From the NCBI GenBank assembly GCA_038373865.1, contig JAXGGA010004447.1, positions 1 to 64,000 of the forward strand: DNA of 64,000 nt, read 5' to 3'. Positions 20,301 through 28,139 of the stretch are shown here, one piece after another. Made by a program: the position numbers and the translations under genes. Numbering within the stretch: the first letter of the stretch is position 1; the number at the start of each line of letters is the position of its first letter. The notes beneath the pieces were generated by a model, which was given only the letters and a program-made list of their open reading frames with translations, was not told where the DNA came from and made no database searches. The DNA comes from Uloborus plumipes. Lineage: Eukaryota; Arthropoda; Arachnida; Araneae; Uloboridae.

Positions 20301-23300
20301 AATGAATGGGTCATTGCAAAGTATTTTAAAAAAAGATAATAAGTGCTTGTTACACTTCGAAAAATTGAAGTGTTGTTTTTACAGTATAATATTGAAATCA
20401 GAGGTTTCAGTTTAAAACTGTAAAAGCGCAGTAATAAACCGTAAAACTAGCTATTTCAGTTTACTACTGTAAAATTAGCAATTTTACAGTTTATTACTGT
20501 AAAAACAACAGTGTAATACTGGTAGCAGAAGTTCCAGTTTAAAACAGTAAAATGCACAGTAATAAACTAAAGTTAGCAAATTTTTCAGTTTATTACTGTA
20601 AAATTACTACAAAATTAGCTGTATTATACTGTAAAGACAACATTCATTTTTAGTGTACTCATACGTTCGAGATATCTTTATAGAATTATATTATGAAAAT
20701 GAAACAAGTTATTATACATGTGTAAATATAAAAATATTATTTGAATAGGTGTCCGGAAGAAGGGCCTATGTCATGATTTTCTGAATTTTGTTTTTTCATG
20801 GAATAAAAGCCTTTGTTAAGTCTAGTAACCGCCTTTGTTAAGTCTAGTAACCGTTGGCTTGCTTAGTAGTACCCAAAGAATCCGATAGATGCCAGGGAAA
20901 TCACAAATTAATTTCCTAAAATAATTGGCACCTTTGTTTTTTCGCTCTCCTTCACAATTTAGAAATCATGACATAGGCCCTTCTTCCGGACACCTATTCA
21001 TTTATTGTAACATCTTACATTAAAAATAAAATAAAAGCTGTAATAATTAGTTGTAAGTGACTACCTCTGGTGTACTAAATGTATTTTAGCTATCAGTTTC
21101 AAAGTAATATCAGCGTAAGTGAGAGAACATCTGCCTCCAGCTCTGATATTGCCTATATCAGACTGATGTCCATAGCAAGAATAAAACTGTAGTTTCTATG
21201 TATCGTAATCAGGCCACCGATATATATTAAAGGACTTAATGTAATTTTTTGGCTTGTTTCTACATTTTGATCTTAGCCAAAAAGCCGAGAACCGATTTTC
21301 TAGCTTGTTTGTGAAAATGCAATAAAGTAATAAAACCATACAAACACTATGGCAATTACAGTTTTTTATTGTAACTTCTTGCGTTAAAAATTAATAAGAG
21401 CTGTAATAATAAACTGCTGGTACGCTTAATTTATTTTAGTTACCAGTTTAAAGGTAATCTCAGCTTAAATAGGAGAACATCTGCTTAAATCTCGGAGATT
21501 GACTATACCAGACTGATGAGTTGCTAGCAAGAATAAAACTGCAGTTTCTGTGTATCATAACCGGGCCACCGATATATGCTTAAAGGACTTCATTAATTTT
21601 TTAGCTTGTTTCTACACTTTGATCTTAGCCAACAGGCCGAGAATCGATTTTCTAGCTTGTTTGTATGTGATGAAATAAAGTAATAAAACCATACAGACAC
21701 TATGACAATTACGTATAAGTTGTATTTACAGGTTTATCAACTTATGCCACCTCCTTTATTAACCACCGACACACAAAGGAAGGGGGTTATGTGTTTGACG
21801 TGTATGTGTGTCTGTGTATCTGTCTGTGGCACTCTGCAGCCTAAACGGATGGACCGATTTTGAAAATGTTTTTTTTTTTGTTCGAAAGGGGAGTTGATCG
21901 AGAGTGTTCTTAGCTAGGTTGCGTTTTCAGAGGGTATTAATTGACGAAAGTGTTAATTAATAACCTTTGAAAGGTTTTTCGGGATTTTAGCAGTGAAAAC
22001 ATACTTCAAAACTTAAAAAAATAGCCCCAAATGAAAGAGAAAAATTGTCTGCGTCTGATACGATGTAATTGGATCTTCCGTGGTCTACGCGCGTTATAGC
22101 GTTTTTTAGCAAATGTAACTTAGCCTTTATTCACGCGATCGGAACAGTTGTCATTGTTGGCGACATGGAAGCAAAACTGTTATAGTTTATTAAAATGTTT
22201 ATCAGTTGCCAGTTTCTATTTTTTTTAACAAATAAAATACTTGCAATTGATTTTATAGTTTAAGGTTTTTCATTAGTCGGGTTTTTTTAAATTTTTAATT
22301 TTTTATTACTACCTAATTCAAACGTGGCTTCCAGTTGTATAGGTCCCTCACCTTTGCTCTAGTCAATTACTAAACTAACTTAGTAGAAATGCAATTATTT
22401 GTTGATTTACCTTTTTCTGGAACGTACGCATCATGTCTGGTTTAGCGAAGCAGACAGTGACTGCTGAAAGCAACAACAGAACCTGCAAGAGATAAATATT
22501 GTTTTAGAAATATCCACTTTGAGCACTCGGATGACTTGTATCCTAAAGCTCGCTATATAATTATCGGAAAACGTATATGGGCCATTGCACGAAAGCGCCG
22601 CCATTTTTGTCCCGCAGGTGACGCTCATATTTTTCATTAAAAAGTAGCGATTTTTAAGCGTAATGAACTAAATTTTGTCATTTAAAAAATCACAAGTCGG
22701 TCAGGGATTTCTAAGGTAAAAAAAATTGTTCATTACCCTTTAAAAATGACTACTTTTTAATAAAATATATGAGCGTCACCTGCGGGACAAAACGGCGGCG
22801 CTTTCGTGCAATGGCCCACATGTGTTTATAACCGGTAACTTGGGGCAGAATTTAATAATTATATGTACTTCTTTCGTCACGATGAAGGTAAAATTTCTAT
22901 ATGAAGGGTCATTCCATAGAAATGTCAACCTCAGCCGAAGAAAAAAAAAATACCGAAGTGAAAAAAGTATCAAAAAATAAATAAATAAATGAATAAACAA
23001 AAATCATACAACATAAGAAGTTTTTAAAAAATTTAAAAGGTGTTGTAATTATCACTGAGATTGGCCATAATAAATAGTTTGTAGCGTGTTTACTGCTTGT
23101 TATTCGATGGTTACGTTAGTCACGTTACGTTAGTCACACTCCATCTTGAGTAAAAGTGACACTTAAGACTAAAAAAATGAAGATTTAATAAATGTGTTTT
23201 ATGTTTTTAAAAGCCAACTTTACACATTTTTCAAACATATCATTCAATTTTTAACATTTGCTGAACTTTGAGACATTTTTGCCTCACAACATGAGCATTC

Positions 23301-26300
23301 ATTTACAGGGTTGCAAAAATGTTACGTTAGTCACGCTGCTATTTTGGTTGAAAAAATATCTACTGTCAGTAATTTTGTTTTAAATTCATAGCAGAAATGA
23401 TACATAGATACCATGTACATTGTAAATCCACCAGCATAACTAAAAAATATTTTTTATCCTTTAAGTTACAAGTAAAAACAGTTACAAAATTAGCTCTGAA
23501 TGTTACGTTAGTCACTATGGAATGACTCTTGAAACGAAATCCCAACGGAAGTAACTTCTTAAACTGACAGTCGCGTTTGACAGCTTCGTAACTTCTCCCG
23601 GAACTTGCTGCCAAGATACAAAAACAGGGACGGATACAAGAGAGGGGCGATCGCACTTACCTAGAGCACTATTTAGCGTTAATTTTTCGATATTGAAGTT
23701 CTAAAAATGCAATATCATAGGAGTTTTAATGAAGTTTGTGGAGGAAGCTTTAAGACCCCCGGAAATGTTTCGGAATTGAAGTCCGAAACCTTTGTGATCA
23801 ATATTTGTAAAACAGCATGCATTGTACAGTAAAAAGCAGGTAAGAAAAAAGGAAGTCCCCTCCTTGAAAATTTTCTGGATCCACCTTATACAAAACATTT
23901 GCTCAGCGGTATTTGACGAGATTTTCGTTTAACTCCGTGTTAAACCTTTGGTGTAATTTCTATCGACTATACTAGTAAAACTCTGTCCGGACTTCCTGAC
24001 TCTGAAGCACCACCCCCCTAAATACTCCATTTAACTACAGTGAACTCTCACTTATGCGCCGATCCAAGGGACCAACAGAAAAAGGCGCATAAATGAGAGA
24101 GACGTATAAGTAAAAAAGTCTATTTAAAGGACTAAAACGCAACGTAGGTTCTAAGGAGAGAAGGAATAAGAATGTTTCTATAGACAAGGGACATATTACT
24201 ACGGTTTGGCAATTACTGTCACGTAACTACTATGATAAAGAGAAAACAAAAATTGCAGCATACCTCATTACAAACTGCTCCTTTTAAAACGATCCATAAT
24301 AGGTAATTGTCCCTCTCCAAACTCTAGTTCATGCGAAAAAATGCCTTCCGTGAGCAATAAAGGCGAAAGATTAAAGAGGAAAGTGAAGAAAAAACTTATA
24401 TTTGAAAGAAAATAGATTTTTTTTTTTTACATTTTACGGAAAATTCGGCGCATAAGTGAAATATTTATCTTTAGAGCGACTTATAAACGAATGGTACTAT
24501 CATTATTTTGCTATAAAATGTGCTGGGACCATTGAAAATCGTCGTATAAGTGAAAAGGCGCATAAATGAAGCGGTGTATAAGTGAGGGTTCACCGGTGAA
24601 CTCTCACTTATGCGCCGGCCCCAGGGACCAACAGAAAAAGGAGCATAAGTGAGAGAGACGCATAAGTGAACAAGCCTATTTAAAGGACTGAAACGCAACA
24701 TAGGTTCTAATGAAAGAATGAATAAGAATGTTTCTTTAGAAAATGGTCATATTTCTACGGTTTGGCAACTACTGTAACCTAACTGCAATGATAAGGAGAA
24801 AACAAAAATTTTAGCATACCTAATCACAAACTAGTCCTTTTAAAACGATCCATAATAGATAATTGTCCCTCTCCGAACTCTGGTTCATGTGGAAAAAATG
24901 CCTTCCGTGAGCAATAAAAGCAAAAGGTTAAAGATGAAAGTGAAGAAACATGCTCATTTTTTAAGAAAATAAATTAAATTGTTTACATTTTTTGAGATAT
25001 TCGGCGCATAAGTGAAATATTTATCTTTAGAGCGACGCATAAACGAATGAAATTATCATTATTTTACCATGGAATGTACCGGGACCACTGAAAATCGTCG
25101 CATAAGTGCAAAAGGCGCATAAATGAGGCGGTGTATAAGTGAGAGTTCACTGTACTTTTAATTTAAATTTTTCAATTATTGGTCGCAATTTAATTCAAGA
25201 CAAACATTCTTTGTGAATATTAGATATTATCTAAAAGCAATGTGCTAAGGAGAAAACTATCGCCACATAAAAAATGTTGCAACATTGTCTATGTGTACAT
25301 TTCTTTAAAATTTGAGAATTAATTTATTAAACACTTCATATCAAATGTGAGAATTATTATCACTGTTAGTAAAATTATTCATCAATCAACTGTGAGAATT
25401 ATTATCACTGTTAATAAAATTATTCATCAGTTTCTTAGTGAAGGGTATGCATTAAAAATATATTTTTGCCGATTAATCGGCCCGATTTTGCCGATTATTA
25501 ATAATCGACAAAGTGGCCGCTTACGTCGCCACCGCTTTAAAACGTGTTTCACTGCTAATACCTCGTTATCACGGTGAAATAGAACTTACAGGGGCACTAG
25601 GTGCCGATAAATGGTGTTCGTATTTTACGAAGAGGCCTGTTTCTGAATAGCAAGTTATTCCAAATAATCTTTAATAAGTACTGTATTGCAAGCAGCTTAA
25701 AAATATGGTCGATTACCGATTAATAGGCTGTTGGTAATCGGTCAATTAATCGGTTGAGCCGATTAATGATAAGAATGATTGTTTTTAATGCTTCAAATTT
25801 CATCATCACTGTTTTTTTCTTTCTTTTACAATTCCGAGTTTAGAAATAGTAAATAATTTGTTTCAGAGGGAAGATTTTTTTTAATCCAATTTATTAATTT
25901 TCCCAAACTAACTTTAAAATTTTATCAAATTTCTTTGAACCAATTTTCATGTTACTGTCAATAATATTACATTAAAATATGCTTTAAAAAGAAAAGGCAA
26001 ATCTTTTATTCTCTTACTATGTCGATGGGGGGAGGAATAATTTTTTAAATTGTTACCAAAAACAAAAATTACGAATAATAGTTTTGTGAATAAAATTAAC
26101 AAATTATTCTTCCTTGATTCAAGGCATCAGTTAAAAACGTTTTAAAAGTTTTTAAAGCCGAAATTCGGTTTTCGGTAGTCCGGCAAGGTCCAAAGTTTGG
26201 AGATTAAGACTAATATTTTTACTCTCAAAGTTAAAAAAAAAAAAAAAACTTTTATATTTGAAAATTAAAAACAATATATAATTAAAGAGACATGAGTTTC

Positions 26301-27160
26301 TATTCTCTTGTAAGTAATAATAGATATTACTTGCAGAAGGGAAACGTTTTGCCGCATTTTTTGGGAAATAAATGTATCAATTAGATGGAATATAAAATCA
26401 AAAGATTTCAAAAATGATCAAACATATATAATCTTCATTTACATGAACGAAAAGGTTTCGTTTTTGCAATCGCGATTGCTTTACTGTAAGGATTTTTCCC
26501 GAAATTCAGATCACTAAAAAAATCCTTTGGGGGGGGGGAGAAATTTCTTTGTTTTGGATCAAAGTCCGGGGATAGTTACTTCATTAGAGAGTTTGGGAGA
26601 AAGACGTGAAATTCTGAAGTATTTCTGAACGAATATGGAGATGCAATACACCGCCAACTCGTTCATTTCGATCCATGGACTGCAGTTTCGGGCTTATTAT
26701 GCCCTCATCAGCATGGAATACGAAGTGAACGAGTTGGAGGCGAAAATCCTCTTATAGAGCAAAGAGAGCCGAAAAAAACTGGTAGCTAATGTGAAGTTAG
26801 AATACCAGCGAGCGACCGCACATGGGAACGGTACAACTCGTAAACTTTAAGGCAGAGCTCGGGTATAAAGCAGTGAGTAATAGCCAATAAGCAAGAGCTA
26901 AGGCAGGAACATGCAATACACCGCCAACTCATTCATTTCGATCCATGGACTGCATTTTCGGGCTTATTATGCCCTCATCAGCATGGAATACGAAAGTGGG
27001 GAGGAGAGTTGGGACTTATGAATGCTCTGCCTGTAAATATTTGTTTGATTCGTGAAATAATTATTCGAGTAGTAGAGGGTTGATATAGAAAGCATTTTTT
27101 TTTTGCCTCCGTTTCACAAAAGAGAGAAAGAGAAGCAGGAGTACTCACCTGTGGGACCAT
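14015..27160 (-). CDS. Gene A: secreted cuticle protein with R&R chitin-binding domain (6 exons)
   Basis: Join, - strand: 27149-27160, 22411-22482, 20101-20217, 17957-18100, 17259-17303, 14015-14305. All introns are phase 0 and GT-AG; the product is 226 residues. The predicted protein starts MVPQ joined to VLLLLSAVTVCFA, a signal peptide likely cut before KP. It continues with two acidic modules (GKVYYSTSKDPFFS..., GTMFPESADDGMFS...), a basic stretch RTARLRQQRLGR, a linker, and a C-terminal Rebers-Riddiford domain (GSYTIASPDGSYRKVNYVAD, then GGFRAIV). Such proteins bind chitin in arthropod cuticle. Length and architecture are matched by gene B, 20 kb upstream on the same strand. No stop or frameshift was found. 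Introns hold many transposons and two intact sense hammerheads. Exon choice is supported by conservation between A and B. Confidence 0.88.
14391..14674 (+). mobile_element. Mutator-like MITE, copy 1 (right end eroded)
   Basis: Starts TAGAGCCGCTATATAGACCG and carries the long inverted repeat CGACGCATCAAG...CCACTTTGGATCCA at both ends. It lacks the final GGGGCCTT. Tandem but inverted to copy 2, with only a short SINE-derived spacer between them. Confidence 0.75.
14709..15004 (-). mobile_element. Mutator-like MITE, copy 2
   Basis: 296 bp from AAGGCCCCTATATATACGAG to GCGGCTCTA. The inverted arms meet the family pattern (GGCGCATCAAGATTAAGTTT and GATCCAAAGTGGTGAAAC). It is flanked by GTCTGATCT (14700-14708) and GTCTGATCG (15005-15013), a 9-bp duplication as made by Mutator-like elements. 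Confidence 0.82.
15235..15330 (+). repeat. tRNA-like SINE head
   Basis: Contains GGTCACCTTCGTTAGTAGGC, AGAGAAGTCTGACCAGG and a B-box-like GCCGGGTTCGAAGCC, spaced as in a tRNA-derived RNA polymerase III promoter. The A box is a poor match, so it is a SINE relic rather than a tRNA gene. Confidence 0.5.
16401..16590. repeat. Inverted-repeat element rich in GCGATTGCAA words
   Basis: Ends read GAATTCAAATGAACCACC and, inverted, TTCACTTGAATTC. The interior repeats ATTGCAATCGC and its inverse several times. It lies in gene A intron 5 and is absent from the aligned part of gene B. Confidence 0.6.
17259..17303 (-). CDS. Gene A exon 5: 15-residue linker
   Basis: 45 bp between TATTTCAG and GTGAGT, phase 0. 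It encodes VQMRLSPVVQRRHFR. Gene B has VQMRLSPVVQMRNFQ in an exon of equal length. The conservation of both splice sites and the frame supports this tiny exon. Confidence 0.88.
17957..18100 (-). CDS. Gene A exon 4: acidic module 2 with basic tail
   Basis: 144 bp, 48 codons, between TTCTAG and GTGAGA. It reads GTMFPESADDGMFSSGVPG, TTDVESADLPPAMMERLRTA, then RLRQQRLGR. The first half resembles exon 3, so the two exons probably arose by duplication. The tail has two RxxR motifs (RQQR, RLGR), possible proprotein-convertase sites. Immediately downstream in the intron are a C run and a (TG)n repeat. Confidence 0.9.
19515..19560 (-). ncRNA. Type I hammerhead ribozyme, complete core
   Basis: Read on the - strand: stem I TCCTGA, CTGATGA, stem II GTCC, loop AGAATAA, stem II GGAC, GAAA, short stem III CTGCAGTC with the GTC cleavage triplet, stem I TCAGGA. 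Stem I has six and stem II four perfect pairs. All invariant residues are present. It is in the sense direction in gene A intron 3, so it would be part of the pre-mRNA. Confidence 0.88.
19777..19822 (+). ncRNA. Hammerhead ribozyme with weakened stem II
   Basis: Core CTGATGA and GAAA, stem III CTGCAGTC and most of stem I (TCCTGA/GCAGGA, one mismatch next to the core) are kept. Stem II has decayed from GTCC/GGAC to GTTC/ATAC, leaving two pairs. Cleavage would be poor. Confidence 0.75.
20101..20217 (-). CDS. Gene A exon 3: acidic module 1
   Basis: 117 bp, 39 codons, between TATTTCAG and GTAAGA. It encodes GKVYYSTSKDPFFSSGVPES, then TDGALDEPEVQIPRMMPPM. Gene B exon 3 is one codon shorter. Acidic residues and Pro/Met dominate; no known domain was recognised. 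Confidence 0.9.
20387..20655. repeat. ACAGTTTATTACTGTAAAA repeat cluster
   Basis: Quasi-palindromic words such as TTTACAGTTTATTACTGTAAA and GTTTAAAACTGTAAAA recur about a dozen times. Similar clusters lie at 35400-35450, 36350-36620 and 46370-46450. It has no frame; it is a dispersed AT-rich repeat in gene A intron 2. Confidence 0.6.
20742..21000. mobile_element. Foldback MITE (259 bp)
   Basis: Ends TGAATAGGTGTCCGGAAG and, inverted, CTTCCGGACACCTATTCA, extending to AAGGGCCTATGTCATGATTT. It contains a tandem CCTTTGTTAAGTCTAGTAAC. It is absent from the related position of gene B intron 2 (near 52775), so it inserted after duplication. Confidence 0.78.
21260..21296 (-). pseudogene. U2 snRNA 5' fragment (37 nt), copy 1
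   Basis: The - strand reads ATCGGTTCTCGGCTTTTTGG, then CTAAGATCAAAATGTAG. It matches nucleotides 1-37 of animal U2 snRNA (ATCGCTTCTCGGCCTTTTGG..., GCTAAGATCAAAGTGTAG) with a few changes. It includes the U6-pairing part but not the branch-site-recognition sequence. The direct repeat GGCTTGTTT / AGCTTGTTT flanks it, as after retroposition. Confidence 0.85.
21612..21648 (-). pseudogene. U2 snRNA 5' fragment (37 nt), copy 2
   Basis: The - strand reads ATCGATTCTCGGCCTGTTGG, then CTAAGATCAAAGTGTAG, ending exactly where copy 1 ends. TAGCTTGTTT lies on both sides. Copies 1 and 2 share their flanks, so the fragment inserted once and was then tandemly duplicated. Confidence 0.87.
21763..22290 (+). repeat. 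Dispersed repeat of unknown class
   Basis: Begins ACCGACACACAAAGGAAGG, with a (GTGT)n-like tract and CTAAACGGATGGACCGATTT, wording common to many arthropod interspersed repeats. It has no open frame. It lies in gene A intron 2 and has no match in gene B. Confidence 0.45.
22411..22482 (-). CDS. Gene A exon 2: signal peptide
   Basis: 72 bp, 24 codons, between CTTGCAG and GTAAAT. It encodes VLLLLSAVTVCFAKPDMM and RTFQKK. With MVPQ from exon 1 it makes a typical short signal peptide: hydrophobic core LLLLSAVTV, then CFA before the likely cut. Gene B exon 2 has the same length and an almost identical hydrophobic core. Confidence 0.92.
22579..22817. mobile_element. Long-TIR MITE (239 bp)
   Basis: Arms of about 70 bp: GGGCCATTGCACGAAAGCG, GTCCCGCAGGTGACGCTCAT and the exact inverse at the right end. 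It is absent from the aligned region upstream of gene B exon 2. The flanks suggest a weak 8-bp duplication (ACGTATAT / ACATGTGT), which would fit hAT, but this is uncertain. Confidence 0.75.
22908..23526. mobile_element. GTCATTCCATAG-ended element, copy in gene A intron 1
   Basis: Ends GTCATTCCATAG and CTATGGAATGAC. The interior has four direct copies of GTTACGTTAGTCAC (23110, 23124, 23321, 23502). A closely similar element lies at 53443-54052 in gene B intron 1, while the flanking intron sequence is far more diverged. It has no coding frame. Confidence 0.75.
24038..25152. mobile_element. Dimer of two pogo-like MITEs
   Basis: Two head-to-tail copies of about 558 bp (24038-24595, 24596-25152). 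Each has ends of the form CAGTGAACTCTCACTTATGCG and, inverted, TAAGTGAGAGTTCACTG. The outer ends are flanked by TA, and the inner ends abut directly (TTCACCG|GTGAACTC). Words such as GCGCATAAGTGA recur throughout. It lies in gene A intron 1. Confidence 0.8.
25150..26000. mobile_element. Rearranged copy of the GCCGATTAATCGGC hAT element
   Basis: The part at 25200-25520 matches the right half of the intact element at 32739-33440 (GGAGAAAACTATCGCCACAT, TGCCGATTATTA). The part at 25690-25990 matches its left half (ATCGG...GAGCCGATTAATGATAAG). The order is therefore permuted, as from two truncated copies side by side. About 170 bp between them (25540-25640) match gene B intron 1. Confidence 0.65.
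26000..26640 (-). other. Gene A intron 1 sequence, no recognised feature
   Basis: AT-rich sequence with poly-A and a G run near 26531. No clear element. Confidence 0.4.
26672..26717 (-). ncRNA. Type I hammerhead ribozyme, complete core
   Basis: Read on the - strand: TCCATG, CTGATGA, GGGC, loop ATAATAA, GCCC, GAAA, CTGCAGTC, CATGGA. Stem I has six perfect pairs and stem II four. Stem III is two or three pairs (AC...GT). The cleavage triplet is GTC. All conserved core positions are present, and it is in the sense direction in the gene A pre-mRNA. Confidence 0.9.
26942..26987 (-). ncRNA. Hammerhead ribozyme with stem III mutation
   Basis: Identical to the 26672-26717 copy except GAAA is followed by ATGCAGTC instead of CTGCAGTC. 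That change breaks the C-G pair of the short stem III. Core and stems I and II are intact. As the promoter-proximal unit of a dimer, it could still pair with its neighbour. Confidence 0.82.
27149..27160 (-). CDS. Gene A exon 1: start codon exon (MVPQ)
   Basis: Coding part ATG GTC CCA CAG followed by GTGAGTAC. Gene B has the identical 12 bases and donor. The ATG is the first after the predicted transcription start. The 5' UTR includes CAGACGAGCATCAAG. It supplies the N-terminus of the signal peptide encoded by exon 2. Confidence 0.85.
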
Positions 27161-27185
27161 CTTGATGCTCGTCTGGTGAAGTGAG

Positions 27186-27330
27186 AGTGATACTCCAGAC
27201 TCCTGCCACCCTCACTTTTATATCGTCTGTCTTACTCCAACTGGTCGTTTCCGATGAGCCAATCTCGTGGCTTCCGTCTCCCTCCCGCCAGGTAAACAAG
27301 GAGAACTACCTGTTGCCTTTCATAATCACT
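27186..27330 (-). promoter_or_regulatory. Gene A core promoter
   Basis: On the - strand: TATAAAAG at 27215-27222, an initiator-like TATCACTC about 30 bp downstream, an inverted CCAAT box (27259-27263), and TTGTTTAC, a forkhead-type site (27292-27298). The block CACGAGATTGGCTCATCGGA and CTTGTTTACCTGGCGGGAGG is almost unchanged at gene B, though the adjoining introns have diverged strongly. Confidence 0.82.
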
Positions 27331-28139
27331 TTTCTCACTTATGGATAATGGCAGTCGGCAATTCCTCAGATCAACTGAGTTCCTTTTTTTCTGAGTTTTG
27401 TCCATTAATGTATCAGCAGTATTGAAAATCAGGTGATTCGTGGAACTGTTATAATTTCAAGGTTTTGCTTCTTTCGTAGATCCCCATCTCATCCTTAGAA
27501 AGATATATCTTTTCAAACGTTAAATAAGACGTTACAGGTATTTCACGTGGCGATAATCGTAGAAATTTTTTTCTGTAGAACCGATGTGAAATAGGATTAA
27601 CTTGAGTTCTAGTTGTCTTTTGCCATTGCATCATTGTCACTGGGATGTGGATCAAGGCAATATCCAGAAAAAAATTTCGGGGAGGGTCTAGTTCGCACAT
27701 TGCCCAAACACCCGTAACATTTTTCATTTTTTTGTGTTATGAGTCTTTTTCTTTTCTGCTGACCCCCCCCCCCCTCTCCCATGCTATTTGTTGTGTGTGT
27801 GTGTGTGTGTTTTTATATATATATTTTCTTGTTAATTTTGTGGACTGACCTTTATTGGGGTAGGGGTATGAAGTGAGAGATGCAATGAACTTCTTTAAGT
27901 AGGGAAGAATATTCGTAAATTATTCGTATTTTTAGGGGCTCTAAGGGTTTCTCCCCCGGGGAAATTTTTGAAAAAAAGTTTTAAAATTCTGCATTTTGAG
28001 GTATTATATAGGGTAACTTGGGACTTCAAAAAATATGTTTGAAAAATAGACAAAAAAAAAAACACCTTATAAATGTCCCGCTTTTTTTTGCAAATTAAGG
28101 TCAATCAAAAAAAATATATATATATATTATATATATATA
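27331..28139. other. Upstream region of gene A
   Basis: The first 180 bp match the region upstream of gene B (ACTTTTCTCACTTAT, CAGCAGTATT). Beyond that lie a C run (27764), a (GT)n tract (27791-27811), short (AT)n tracts, and the (TA)n microsatellite into which a Tc1 element inserted. Confidence 0.6.

Larger units (their letters stand above)
21001..21720. repeat. Tandem duplicate of a decayed hammerhead-like unit carrying U2 snRNA fragments
   Basis: Two diverged copies (about 21001-21350 and 21361-21720) share TAGCTATCAGTTT/TAGTTACCAGTTT, CAGACTGATG, CCACCGATATAT, AAAGGACTT, and then a U2 fragment. A single copy without U2 lies in gene B intron 2 (52800-53100). The hammerhead core is reduced to CTGATGAG plus AAACTG without a pairing stem II. 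Confidence 0.65.
26641..26995 (-). repeat. Tandem dimer of the hammerhead-bearing repeat
   Basis: A hammerhead-containing unit starting ATGCAATACACCGCC (+ strand) is repeated with an exact 270-bp period. Between the hammerheads the inverted family words CTCTTATAGAGCAAAG, CGAGCGACCGCA and CTTTAAGGCAGAGCTCGGG appear. It is in the sense direction in gene A intron 1, only about 150 bp downstream of exon 1. Confidence 0.8.
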
